Position numbers and translations under genes: made by a program. The notes under the pieces are model-generated. The model was not told the origin of the DNA. It did no database searches and saw only the letters and a list, made by a program, of their open reading frames with translations. From positions 1 to 41,609 of the forward strand of contig JACQWC010000152.1 of NCBI GenBank assembly GCA_016209635.1: a DNA stretch of 41,609 nucleotides. The letters run 5' to 3'. The stretch's first letter is position 1. Each line of letters begins with the position of its first letter. The DNA comes from Candidatus Rokuibacteriota bacterium (GTDB lineage: Bacteria; Methylomirabilota; Methylomirabilia; Rokubacteriales; CSP1-6). Positions 15,548 through 23,445 of this stretch are shown piece after piece.

Positions 15548-16241
15548 ATGACCGAGGAACAAGTCGACCCCCTGGTGAATGCGCGGCGCACCGGGTATAC
15601 GCGGAGTGGCTTCGCCTCCACGTACCATGCTCATCGCCCGCGGCCTCCTCTCGCCATTGTCGAGCTGCTCATGCAGTTGGCACAGACCGGCAGGCCTGAC
15701 CTCGTGGTCGATCTTGGCAGCGGTACGGGCCTCTCTACTGTCGTGTGGGCCACACATGCCAAGCGGGTGACCGGCATCGAGCCGCTCGACGAAATGCGAG
15801 TGGTCGCCGCAGCGAACAGCACCGCGCAGAACCTCTACTTCGAGCCGGGAGTCGCCCAGGCGACAGGACTTCCCGATGGCGTGGCCGACATCGTGACGTG
15901 TGCGCAGTCGCTGCACGACATGGAGCCCGAGGGCGCTCTCGCCGAGATAGCGCGGCTCCTCCGGCCAGGCGGTGTCTTCGCAGCGTACGACTACGATTGG
16001 CCGCCCGTAGTTCATTGCGAAGCCGAGGAGGCCTTCTTGTTCTTCGCCCAACGGATAGGCGAGTTGAGGCGGCGACACGGCATCAGAACTGACGCTGGGC
16101 CACGTGCCTCCTGTGCTCGAACTCGGCCTCGGTGATGACGAAGTAGGTCTGACGGCATTGCGTGAAGCCGCTCAGCGAATCTTTGGGACCGAGGGCTTAC
16201 CGTGGTACGTGAGCTATTGCGTGCGCGTCGGCGCGAAGTGA
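15548..16241 (+). pseudogene. Class I SAM methyltransferase with internal deletion and frameshift
   Basis: The open frame 15548-16135 encodes the SAM-binding half: VVDLGSGTGLST (motif I), VTGIEPLDEMR, LPDGVADIVTCAQSLHDME and EIARLLRPGGVFAAYDYDWPP. After LRRRHGI it runs into unrelated sequence and stops. The missing C-terminus is readable in another frame, 16068-16241: GHVPPVLELGLGDDEVGLTA then LREAAQRIFG, and WYVSYCVRVGAK before the stop, a normal ending for this family. About 40-50 residues are lost between the parts, so this is a deletion that also changed frame, not a single sequencing slip. Codon use is less GC-biased than neighbours. A truncated 195-residue protein could still be made, but without its substrate-side domain. 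Confidence 0.7.
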
Positions 16242-16280
16242 AGGCCCTGTTGTCATCCGCGGTCGATGGATGGAGGAACC

Positions 16281-16616
16281 ATGGAACCGATCAAGGACGC
16301 GAGCCATCTCTATGAAGTCGAGCGCCGGGCTCATCACGCCGAGCGACCCGGCTTCCGCATCACCGAGCTCCAGATCTCGCCGACTCAAAAGGTGCCTTGG
16401 CATTGCCACAGCAATGTCCAGGATACGTTCTACGTCATCGAGGGACACCTCCGGCTCTTCCTGCGCGAACCCAAGGAGGAGGTGCGGCTCGGCCCCGGTG
16501 ATGCCTATTCTGTCCGACCGCGTCGCCCGCACCTCGTCGCCAACGGTGGGACCTGCTCGGCGACCTTCCTCGTGCTTCAGGGCATCGGCGAGTACGATTA
16601 CGTCCCGCTCGTGTAG
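16281..16616 (+). CDS. Single-domain cupin protein
   Basis: 111 residues. Small beta-barrel cupin; the first metal motif is WHCHSNVQDTFYVIEGHLRL and the second is GDAYSVRPRRPHLVAN. This class binds a divalent metal and acts as an isomerase, dioxygenase or sugar/ligand-binding protein; the specific role is not evident. ATG 16281 has GGAGGA at 16272-16277, better than the ATG at 16266. It lies between a broken methyltransferase and a homogentisate-dioxygenase-like gene, which is itself cupin-fold, so a linked degradative role is possible. Confidence 0.85.
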   Translation: MEPIKDASHLYEVERRAHHAERPGFRITELQISPTQKVPWHCHSNVQDTFYVIEGHLRLFLREPKEEVRLGPGDAYSVRPRRPHLVANGGTCSATFLVLQGIGEYDYVPLV

Positions 16617-16867
16617 CGGGCCACCCCGAAGGGCCGGGAGGTCCGCTCGTCAGTAGCGTGGGTACCCTCATGAACCAGGATGGACGCATCGCCGGAGATG
16701 ATCCGATTCGCGCGCGCGAACGCTCCGGCGTGTGAATTCATCGTTGCCGACGTCCGCGAGTCGACAGAGCAATCCTGCTGCTCGGCACGATGATGTCGTA
16801 CCGCGCGCTGAAGGCGTGAAGGCAGAGGCGCAGATCGACGACCGAGGCGGTCGAGCGAACGGGGCGC
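16617..16867. other. Intergenic stretch with a gene remnant
   Basis: The stretch between the cupin gene and the promoter of the dioxygenase-like gene holds no intact gene. It contains a 37-codon methyltransferase fragment (16680-16793, listed separately). The rest shows no recognisable coding or RNA signal. Confidence 0.5.
16680..16793 (+). pseudogene. Fragment of a second SAM methyltransferase
   Basis: A 37-codon frame whose first part reads DASPEMIRFARANAP and then CEFIVADVRE. This is the usual motif I/II end of a class I methyltransferase (acidic residue after beta-2, then A/VxADVRE at beta-3). An in-frame stop precedes the segment and unrelated sequence follows to the stop at 16791. Both the glycine-rich N-terminal half and the C-terminal half are absent. 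A short chance match cannot be fully excluded. Confidence 0.5.
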
Positions 16868-16898
16868 GTGACCGGGCGCTCCGCAAGTGGCGTACAAT
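16868..16898 (+). promoter_or_regulatory. Candidate sigma-70 promoter for the dioxygenase-like/P450 genes
   Basis: GTGACC (16868-16873, sharing TGAC with the consensus) and TACAAT (16893-16898, five of six) with a 19-base spacer. The start would be near 16905, about 53 bases before GTG 16958. Confidence 0.45.
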
Positions 16899-16957
16899 CG
16901 GGCGCGTACGGCGGCCCGTCGGCGACCCCAACCGGCCTGTGGGCAGGAGGGCTCCCC

Positions 16958-18259
16958 GTGGACAAGTTCGAGTACTTCAGCGGCGTTCCCGAGATCGGAA
17001 TCGTTCCCCGGGCGCCCCACGCGGGGCCGCTCATCCGGCACGTCTACGAGCAGGAGCACGGCCGGGGCGGGTTCGCCGGCAAGGTGAGCCACACCTACCA
17101 CCTCTATCCGCCCAACAACTGGTTGCCGGAGGAGACGCGCGTGCTCGATGGCCGCGCGTTCGCGCCACGCTGGGAGTCGCCGCTCCGGCCGCTCGGGGGC
17201 ACGCATCACGCACTCGGCGTTGTCGCGCGGGACGAGCCGCGCGACCTCTACCGCGGCATGGCGCGCCTGGTCGCCAACGCCACCGTCGCGCTCAACGTGA
17301 CCGTCCCGCGGGCGCCCATGGACTACTTCTTCGAGCACCACTCGGCCACGCTCGTCTACTTCGTCCACCAGGGGAGCGGGACGCTCGAGACGTCCTTCGG
17401 GCCGATCGAGTACCGGAAGGGTGACTTCCTCATCGTGCCCAAGGGCGTCACCCACCGGTTCGAGCACGCGCCCGGGCCCCAGTACTTCTGGGTGTACGAG
17501 AGCTTAGCCGGGGATCCGGAGAAGTCCGAGGCGCCCACGACGGGCCAGTTCATCACCCACAGCCGCAGCGACTACAAGTTTCCCCGCTCGCTCGACACGC
17601 GGAACGAGACCGGACGCTTCGAGATCGTGTCCAGGGTGAACGGCGTCTACACCCGCCGCGTCCATCCGACCCACCCGTTCGACGTGGTCGGCTGGCGGGG
17701 CGACTACCTGCCGTACAAGTTCGCGGTCGAGGACGTGCGCCCGCTCGTGGCGGACCGCTCGCACGTCCCGCCCTCGGGCCACACGATCTTCAAGCTCCCC
17801 GGCTGCTACATCTGCATCTTCACCATCCGCTCGGTCGAGAGGGAGGGCATGTGGCTCCCCTTCTTCCACCGGAACCTCGACTACTGCGAGACGATCGGCT
17901 ACCACTTCGGCGACTTCTTCAGCCGGGGCGGCGTGATCCGCGAGGGGATGATGACGATCCACCCGGTCGGACTGCCACACGGCCCGCAGCCCGCGGCGCT
18001 CACGGCGTTCATGGACGACCGGCGGCCCGGCGTCCACAACGAGGTGGGCATCATGGCCGACCTCGCCAACCCGACGCAGATCTCGGAGTTCGCCCTCGGG
18101 CTCAGTGAGCCGGAGTACATGAAGAGCTGGGCCGCCTACACCACGGATCCGCGATTCGCCTATCGCGCCGACCGGCTGGCCGAGGTCCGGGCGCTGGGCG
18201 AGCGCCTGGCCGACGCCCGCGACGCGCTCCGGCCGCCGGAGGACGGGAGCCCGTCGTGA
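16958..18259 (+). CDS. Homogentisate 1,2-dioxygenase family protein
   Basis: 433 residues, the normal length of homogentisate dioxygenases, which open the aromatic ring of homogentisate with iron and oxygen. Two cupin-like halves are present; the C-terminal half has FFHRNLDYCETIG near residue 303 and GLPHGPQP about 35 residues later, aligning with the iron-binding HRN-x3-E and PHGPD motifs. Here the Glu is one residue further from the His than usual, so the iron site may differ and homogentisate may not be the substrate. GTG 16958 is chosen because AGGAGG lies seven bases upstream and DKFEYFSGVPE then begins the protein. The P450 gene overlaps its stop (GTGA). No other tyrosine-pathway genes are nearby. 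Confidence 0.8.
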   Translation: MDKFEYFSGVPEIGIVPRAPHAGPLIRHVYEQEHGRGGFAGKVSHTYHLYPPNNWLPEETRVLDGRAFAPRWESPLRPLGGTHHALGVVARDEPRDLYRGMARLVANATVALNVTVPRAPMDYFFEHHSATLVYFVHQGSGTLETSFGPIEYRKGDFLIVPKGVTHRFEHAPGPQYFWVYESLAGDPEKSEAPTTGQFITHSRSDYKFPRSLDTRNETGRFEIVSRVNGVYTRRVHPTHPFDVVGWRGDYLPYKFAVEDVRPLVADRSHVPPSGHTIFKLPGCYICIFTIRSVEREGMWLPFFHRNLDYCETIGYHFGDFFSRGGVIREGMMTIHPVGLPHGPQPAALTAFMDDRRPGVHNEVGIMADLANPTQISEFALGLSEPEYMKSWAAYTTDPRFAYRADRLAEVRALGERLADARDALRPPEDGSPS

Positions 18260-19497
18260 CGCGGGTCGCGACGGCCTCCGCGGCCGACGAGCGCGCGGCG
18301 GCGCTCGCCTTCGACCTGCGCGAATTACCGGACGACTTCTACGAGGACCCGTTCCCCCACTACCACCGGCTGCGACGCTGGGACCCGGTGCACCGGTGTC
18401 CCGACGGCGCGTACTTCCTCACCCGCTACGCGGACGTCGTCGCGGTCTACCAGGATCACCACCGGTTCAGCTCGGACAAGCGCGTCGAGTTCCGGCCCAA
18501 GTTCGGCGCGAGCCCGCTCTACGAGCACCACACGACGAGCGTGGTGTTCCGCGACCCCCCGGACCACACGCGGATCCGGAAGCTCTTCGCCCCCGCATTC
18601 ACGCCGAAGGCCCTGGCCGCTCTCGAGCCCCGTGTCGTGCGGCTTGTCGACACGCTGCTCGACCGCGCGGCGGCGCGGGGCGGCATGGACGTGGTCGACG
18701 AGTACGCCGCCGCGCTGCCGGTCCAGCTCATCGGCGACATGCTCGGCGTGCCGAACGACGAGCGGGGGCCGCTCCGGGGCTGGTCGCTCGCGATCTTGGG
18801 CGCCCTCGAGCCGGTCCCCGATGCCGAGCGGCTCCAGGCGGGGAACCGCGCGGTCGAGGAGTTCAAGGAGTACCTCCGGCGGCTCATCGCCGACCGTCGG
18901 CGACGCCCGAGCACGGACCCGGGCGAGATCCTGTCGGCCCTCATCGCCGCGGAGGACGCCGGCGACAAGCTGACCGAGGTGGAGCTGCTCCACCAGTGCA
19001 TCTTTCTCCTCAACGCGGGTCACGAGACGACCACGAACCTCATCGCCAACGCCGTCCTGTCGCTCACCGAGCACCCGGGGGAGCTCGCGCGCCTGCGCGC
19101 CGAGGCCGGCCTCATCGGCACGGCCGTCGAGGAGTTCCTGCGCTACCAGAGCCCGAACCAGCTCGGGAACCGGCGGGTCGTGGTCGACGCCACGGTCGGC
19201 GGCGTCCCGATGCCGGCCGGAACGCTCGTCACGCTGGGCATCGGCGCCGCGAACCGCGACCCGGGCGAGTTCCCCGACCCGGACCGCCTCGACCTTGGGC
19301 GCACGCCGAACCGGCACCTCGCCTTCATCACGGGGATCCACGCCTGCGCCGGGATGTGGCTCGCGCGCATGGAGGGGCGGGTGGCGATCGGGCGGCTCGT
19401 CAGCCGGTTCACGGCCCTGCGCGCCGCCGGCCAGCCCGTCCGCGCCCGCCGCGCCCGCTTCCGTGTCCTGAGCTCGTTCCCGGTCGCGCTCGGCTGA
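18256..19497 (+). CDS. Cytochrome P450
   Basis: Soluble bacterial P450 of 413 residues. Features in order: N-terminal DPFPHYHRLRR, the C-helix FRDPPDHTRIRKLF, the I-helix oxygen-binding LLNAGHETTTN, the K-helix ExxR in EEFLRY, and the heme-binding loop FITGIHACAGMWLARME, with Cys at about residue 364 as heme ligand. GTG start overlapping the dioxygenase-like gene by four bases suggests the two oxygenases are translated together and work on related substrates (inference). No ferredoxin or ferredoxin reductase gene is in the window, so redox partners are elsewhere. Confidence 0.95.
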   Translation: MTRVATASAADERAAALAFDLRELPDDFYEDPFPHYHRLRRWDPVHRCPDGAYFLTRYADVVAVYQDHHRFSSDKRVEFRPKFGASPLYEHHTTSVVFRDPPDHTRIRKLFAPAFTPKALAALEPRVVRLVDTLLDRAAARGGMDVVDEYAAALPVQLIGDMLGVPNDERGPLRGWSLAILGALEPVPDAERLQAGNRAVEEFKEYLRRLIADRRRRPSTDPGEILSALIAAEDAGDKLTEVELLHQCIFLLNAGHETTTNLIANAVLSLTEHPGELARLRAEAGLIGTAVEEFLRYQSPNQLGNRRVVVDATVGGVPMPAGTLVTLGIGAANRDPGEFPDPDRLDLGRTPNRHLAFITGIHACAGMWLARMEGRVAIGRLVSRFTALRAAGQPVRARRARFRVLSSFPVALG

Positions 19498-19543
19498 CCG
19501 AGCGCGTCGCTTCTTCCGCGCGCGTCCGGGAGAGGAGAAGGCC

Positions 19544-19609
19544 ATGAAGGGGATCGCGGTGATCGGCGCGGGGCTGATGGCGCTCCGCCGGGTGCTCGCG
19601 GAAAGCTGA
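19544..19609 (+). pseudogene. Stub of an NAD-binding dehydrogenase gene
   Basis: A good ribosome binding site (GAGAGGAGAAGG, 19531-19541) precedes ATG 19544. The frame reads MKGIAVIGAGLM, the exact opening of Rossmann-fold enzymes such as 3-hydroxyacyl-CoA or related dehydrogenases, then jumps to a short Arg/Leu tail and stops after 21 codons. The simplest reading is that nearly the whole gene was deleted, leaving the first dozen codons fused to its last codons or to downstream DNA. It probably still initiates translation. Confidence 0.6.
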
Positions 19610-19619
19610 CCGGCGGCGC

Positions 19620-20516
19620 GTGCCCGGCGTCGTCGTCCCATGCCCGTGCGGCGAGGTGTACGAGCTCAAGCCGGAGTACGCCGGGCGGCTCCTCCTCTGC
19701 CCCGCGTGCGGCCGCCGACTCCGCGCCGGTCCTCGAGCGGCACTGCCGCCCGGCGGAGCGCCGGGTGTCGATCCGGCGTTCGACCGCGAGGTCTTCCTCC
19801 TGCGCGAGCGGGTGCTCACGATCACCGCGAAGTACGAGGTGTGGTCCGCGGAGGGCACGCCGATCCTCTACGTCGAGCGCCCGACGTACCTGATCCGCAC
19901 CGCGCTCGCGTATGGGGCCGCGTTCGTGGCCGCTGGGATCGTGGTCGGGCTGGTCGCGCGTGCCGCCGAATCGGGCGGTGACCCGGGGCTCCTGGCGCTT
20001 CTGGGCCTGGCGGGCTACGGCCTTGCCGTCGCGACGTTCATCGTGGTGTCGATGTCGCTCCGCCCGCTCCGCCACGTCACGGTCTACCGCGACGACTCGC
20101 GGCGCGAGGTGCTGCTCCGCGTCCGGCAGGACCAGCGGTTCGCGCTCCTCACGCGGACCTACACCGTGCTCACCCCCGGAGGCGAGCCGCTCGCCCGGCT
20201 CCGCAAGCGCTACATCCACAACATTGTCCGGAAGCGATGGTACGTCGAATCGCCGGCGGGCGAGCGCGTTGCCATCGCGGTCGAGGATTCGATCATCCTC
20301 TCGCTGCTCCGGCGCATCCTCGGCTCGCTCTTCGGCGCGCTGAGGACGAACTTCCTCTTCGTCCGCGGGGACGCGGAGGTCTTCGGCGAGTTCAATCGCA
20401 AGTTCACGCTGCTGGATCGGTACGTGCTCGATCTGTCACTCGATCCCGAGCGGACGTTCGACCGGCGCGTGGCGCTGGCGCTCGGCGTCATGCTGGACAC
20501 GGGCGAGCGGCGGTGA
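19620..20516 (+). CDS. Zinc-ribbon membrane protein with LURP-one/scramblase-like domain
   Basis: 298 residues. An N-terminal zinc ribbon (CPCGEVYEL and LLCPACGRRL) is followed by a domain opening LRERVLTITAKYEVWSAEG. Two membrane segments (residues ~98-117 and ~125-147) interrupt it, and it resumes with VLLRVRQDQRFALLTRTYTV and KRWYVESPAGERVA, ending with RTNFLFVRGDAEVFGEFNRK. Repeated beta-rich segments of this kind resemble the LURP-one-related / phospholipid scramblase fold. The zinc ribbon and inserted hairpin are unusual. GTG start 10 bases after the dehydrogenase stub. It is followed 21 bases later by a rhomboid protease. The fold assignment is tentative; function is unknown. Confidence 0.65.
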   Translation: MPGVVVPCPCGEVYELKPEYAGRLLLCPACGRRLRAGPRAALPPGGAPGVDPAFDREVFLLRERVLTITAKYEVWSAEGTPILYVERPTYLIRTALAYGAAFVAAGIVVGLVARAAESGGDPGLLALLGLAGYGLAVATFIVVSMSLRPLRHVTVYRDDSRREVLLRVRQDQRFALLTRTYTVLTPGGEPLARLRKRYIHNIVRKRWYVESPAGERVAIAVEDSIILSLLRRILGSLFGALRTNFLFVRGDAEVFGEFNRKFTLLDRYVLDLSLDPERTFDRRVALALGVMLDTGERR

Positions 20517-20537
20517 GCGTCGGGCCGGGGGGGTAGC

Positions 20538-21287
20538 GTGGAGAACGCGGAGCGGCCCGTCCCCATCACGCCGGAGATGCTGCTCAGCCGACGGGTCGAC
20601 TTCGAGCGTCGGATGCGGCGCGCGCCGCCGCTGACGGTCGCCCTGATCGCGGTGCTCGCCGTGATCTTCGCGGGCGAGGCGGCGCTCGGCGCGCTGCGGT
20701 CGCCGGGAGCGATCGTCGCCGCCGGCGCGCTCGCGGCGCCGGCCGTCGCGGGTGGCGAGTACTGGCGCCTGGTGAGCGCGACCTTCCTCCACGGGAGCCT
20801 CGACCATCTCGTCTCGAACGCGATCGCCCTTCTCATCCTCGGCATGATCTGCGAGCACGCGTTCGGGCGCGCACAGTTCCTGAGCCTCTACGTGCTGGCG
20901 GGGGTCGCCGGCTCGCTCCTGAGCCTCGCGGCGAGCCCGGGCCCATCGGTGGGGGCATCGGGCGCGATCTTCGGCCTCCAGGGTGCCAGCATCGTGCTCT
21001 TTCGCCGCCACCGCGACCGCCTCCTGGTGCGTGACCGGCGGATCGGGGTGGTGATGCTCGTCTGGGCGGTCTACACGATCGTCGCGGGCCTCATGACGCC
21101 GTACATCGACAACGGCGCACACATCGGCGGTGCTCTCGGGGGCGCCCTCATCGCTCGCCGGCTCCATCCCGTCGTGCTCGACCCCATGCCGCCCACCACG
21201 GCCGCGCGCGTTCGCCTCTGGCTCTGGCTCGTCGGCGCGCTGCTCGTCTACACGGCCGTCGGCTGGACGCTCAGCCGAGTCGCCTGA
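20538..21287 (+). CDS. Rhomboid family intramembrane serine protease
   Basis: 249 residues, about seven hydrophobic segments. The catalytic Ser lies in GASGAIFG (Ser about residue 141) and the catalytic His in NGAHIGGALGG (about residue 195). The loop WRLVSATFLHGSLDHLVSN with its conserved W-R and HxxxxHxxxN is also typical. Rhomboids cleave membrane-spanning substrates inside the bilayer. The GTG start lies after GGGGGGTAGC with a weak ribosome binding site. Its stop codon is part of a perfect palindrome shared with the converging P1 peptidase gene. Substrate unknown; the preceding zinc-ribbon membrane protein is a candidate by position only. Confidence 0.92.
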   Translation: MENAERPVPITPEMLLSRRVDFERRMRRAPPLTVALIAVLAVIFAGEAALGALRSPGAIVAAGALAAPAVAGGEYWRLVSATFLHGSLDHLVSNAIALLILGMICEHAFGRAQFLSLYVLAGVAGSLLSLAASPGPSVGASGAIFGLQGASIVLFRRHRDRLLVRDRRIGVVMLVWAVYTIVAGLMTPYIDNGAHIGGALGGALIARRLHPVVLDPMPPTTAARVRLWLWLVGALLVYTAVGWTLSRVA

Positions 21288-21298
21288 TCCGGATCAGG
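21283..21298. repeat. 16-bp perfect palindrome spanning two facing stop codons
   Basis: CCTGATCCGGATCAGG contains the stop codons of both the rhomboid gene (plus) and the P1 peptidase gene (minus). No T-run flanks it, so it is at best a weak bidirectional terminator or a protein-binding site. Confidence 0.5.
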
Positions 21299-22253
21299 AG
21301 GCCTCGAGATCGCGGGCGGCCGGGAGGCCGGGGAGGGACGCCGCGGCGCGGACGCCGCGCACGATCGCGCGGGCGACGGCCTCGGCGGCGGCGAGCCCGA
21401 CCTGCGTGAGATCCGCGCGGAGGTCGCCGACCGACAGCGCGAAGAGGGTGTCGCCATCGAACGCGGTGTGCGGGGGCGACAGCGCGCGCGCGAACCCGAG
21501 GAGCCCGAGGACCGCGACCCTGGCGGCCTCCGGCTTGCCGAGCCGCGCGTTGGTCGCAACGACGCCGATCGTCGTGTGCTCCGGGGCCGCGAAGCGTGCG
21601 GGCAGCCCGCCGGCCGCGAGCGCGTTCGCCGAGTCGATCAGGCGCCGGCCTTCGGGGGCGTCGCGGGTGCCCGCGATCAGGGCGCCCGAATCGTGGTCGC
21701 GGACGTCACCGAGCGCGTTCACCGCGACGAGCGCGCCGACCACGAGATCGCCCCGGCGCACGCTCGCGCTGCCGATGCCGCCGCGCATCGCGCGGGCGAG
21801 ATGGTGGAGCTTGCCGACGGTGGCACCGGTCCCGGCGCCGACGTTTCCTTCCGGAACGGGGCCGGGCCTGGCGCCCGCCGCCGCCTCGTAGCCCATCTCG
21901 CGGGACGGCCGGGCGCGAGCGTCGCCGACGTTGAGGTCGAAGAGGAACGCGCCCGGGACGTGCGGCACCACGGTCGGACCCGCCGGAAGGCCGACGCCGC
22001 GCTCCTCGAGGTAGCGCATCACGCCCGAGATCGCCTCCTCGCCGAACCGGCTCCCCCCACCCAGCAGGACGCCGTCGACCGTCGCGACGAGATGGCGCGG
22101 GTCGAGATGGTCGAGCCCCACCACGTCGTTGGCGCCGCCGCGCAGCTCGACGCCGCAGACCGCGGGCCGATCGCAGAGGACGACGGTGACGCCGGTCAGC
22201 CCGACGCCGTCCGTCGCATGACCGACACGGACACCGGGGACTTCGGTGATCAT
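21294..22253 (-). CDS. P1 (S58/DmpA-like) family aminopeptidase
   Basis: 319 residues. Ntn-fold, self-processing peptidase family. Family landmarks are VPGVRVGHATD at the N-terminus, CGVELRGGAN, LLGGGSRFG, and the self-cleavage/nucleophile region GNVGAGTGATVGK, where a Thr follows the Gly. Then VVGALVAVNALGDV and TTIGVVATNARLGK. ATG 22253 fits the family start; no closer alternative is in frame. It is the last gene of a three-gene minus operon, 64 bases after the preceding unknown gene. Related enzymes act on beta-peptides or D-amino acid amides, but the substrate here is unknown. Confidence 0.88.
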   Translation of the reverse strand: MITEVPGVRVGHATDGVGLTGVTVVLCDRPAVCGVELRGGANDVVGLDHLDPRHLVATVDGVLLGGGSRFGEEAISGVMRYLEERGVGLPAGPTVVPHVPGAFLFDLNVGDARARPSREMGYEAAAGARPGPVPEGNVGAGTGATVGKLHHLARAMRGGIGSASVRRGDLVVGALVAVNALGDVRDHDSGALIAGTRDAPEGRRLIDSANALAAGGLPARFAAPEHTTIGVVATNARLGKPEAARVAVLGLLGFARALSPPHTAFDGDTLFALSVGDLRADLTQVGLAAAEAVARAIVRGVRAAASLPGLPAARDLEAS

Positions 22254-22317
22254 TGCATCGGGTGCCGCGAGGCCGGCGTCAACCGCGGGTGGCGTGCCAT
22301 TGGTACGCGTGGCTCCG

Positions 22318-23445
22318 TCATGCAGTCGGTTTGCGACTGACGTCCGCGGCGCTGACACGGCCGAGCGTGACCTCCGCGGCCAGGTCGAGCGCGCGCCGCG
22401 CGAGGGCGCGCGCGAGCGGGTGACGCGCCGGCTCTCGGTCGTCGGCGGCGAGGGCTCCAGCCGCGGCGCGCGCCAGGCGCGCCTCGGTGGCGCGAGCCGT
22501 CGCCTCCAGCACGAATCCCATCTCGCCGAGCCGGCGCGCCCAGCGTCGCCGGACCTCGGGTGAGAAGGCCCGCTCCACGACGCGCGTGACGATCGCCTCC
22601 TCGCGCTCGGCCTTGATCTGGTCGGCGACGACGAGCCGGCTCTCGCGCGATTCGAGCAGCTCGAGGGCATCGGCCTGGACGGCGTCGGGGTCGAGGAACC
22701 AGCCGGCCATCTCGGGGAGGTCGAGCAGCGCGGGCGAGCGCTCGACGTCGCGCGGATCGGGATCGGCCGGCGGAGGCTCCGGCGACGGCGCGGTCGCTCC
22801 GGCGAAGAGCCGCTGCCACCGCGCGAAGGCCGCCGGCGGCGCCGTCCCCCTCGCCGCGTGAAGGGCGAGCGCCTCGACGACGAGGCCAACCGCCCGCGCG
22901 GGCTCGACGTCGACCCAGGGGAGCTTCTGCGCGGCGCGCAACGAGGCCAGCTCGCTCTCGAGCCGCTTCTTCGAGATGGCGCCGCCGGCGGCCTCGACGA
23001 TGCCGGCCGTGTCGTTGAGGAGCAGCGAGCACAGCGAGCGCCCGCCGTATCCATCCTCGAAGACGATCCACGTGGCCCGCGCGCCGGTCCCGTCGATGCC
23101 CGAGAGGAAGGCGCGCGCGGCGCGCTCGGCCCGGCGCTCGACGACGGGCCGCGGCGCGGGCCGGGGCGGCGCGGCCGTGCCGCGCTGAGCGAGCCGGTAG
23201 AGCGCGCGCCTGGCCGCTCGCCTGACGGCGCGCTCGGCCGACGGGGACGCGAGCGCGGCGAGGAGGGGGAGCGCGGCAGGGCCGTGGTCGGTGGCGAAGC
23301 CGCGGAAGGCCTGGTCGAGCACGTCGTCGGGCGCGGCGCCGAGCCCGGCCAGGTCGACGGCGTCGACGACGCTCCCGCGGGCCAGCGCCGCCTCGAGAGC
23401 CCCCCGGCAGCGCGCCAGAGGAGCCGCGGCCGGCCGGTCGGTCAT
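22318..23445 (-). CDS. Conserved protein of unknown function, HEAT-like N-terminus
   Basis: 375 residues; I do not recognise a named family. The first 90 residues look like short alpha-helical repeats (GPAALPLLAALASPSAERAV and RRAARRALYRLAQRG), resembling HEAT/PBS-lyase repeats. The middle (GARATWIVFEDGYGGRSLCS, then LLNDTAGIVEAAGGAISKKR) is beta-rich and well formed. The C-terminal half is helical with IKAEREEAIVTRVVERAF. No signal peptide or membrane segment. Its ATG overlaps the stop of the 171-residue gene at 23442, and the P1 peptidase follows, so the three form an operon. Coding is supported by these overlaps. Confidence 0.7.
   Translation of the reverse strand: MTDRPAAAPLARCRGALEAALARGSVVDAVDLAGLGAAPDDVLDQAFRGFATDHGPAALPLLAALASPSAERAVRRAARRALYRLAQRGTAAPPRPAPRPVVERRAERAARAFLSGIDGTGARATWIVFEDGYGGRSLCSLLLNDTAGIVEAAGGAISKKRLESELASLRAAQKLPWVDVEPARAVGLVVEALALHAARGTAPPAAFARWQRLFAGATAPSPEPPPADPDPRDVERSPALLDLPEMAGWFLDPDAVQADALELLESRESRLVVADQIKAEREEAIVTRVVERAFSPEVRRRWARRLGEMGFVLEATARATEARLARAAAGALAADDREPARHPLARALARRALDLAAEVTLGRVSAADVSRKPTA

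Noticed and set aside
16242-16957. tRNA or other structural RNA in the intergenic stretches
   Set aside because: No T-loop (GGTTCRA) or acceptor-type pairing was found here or in 32096-33107 and 40258-40479.
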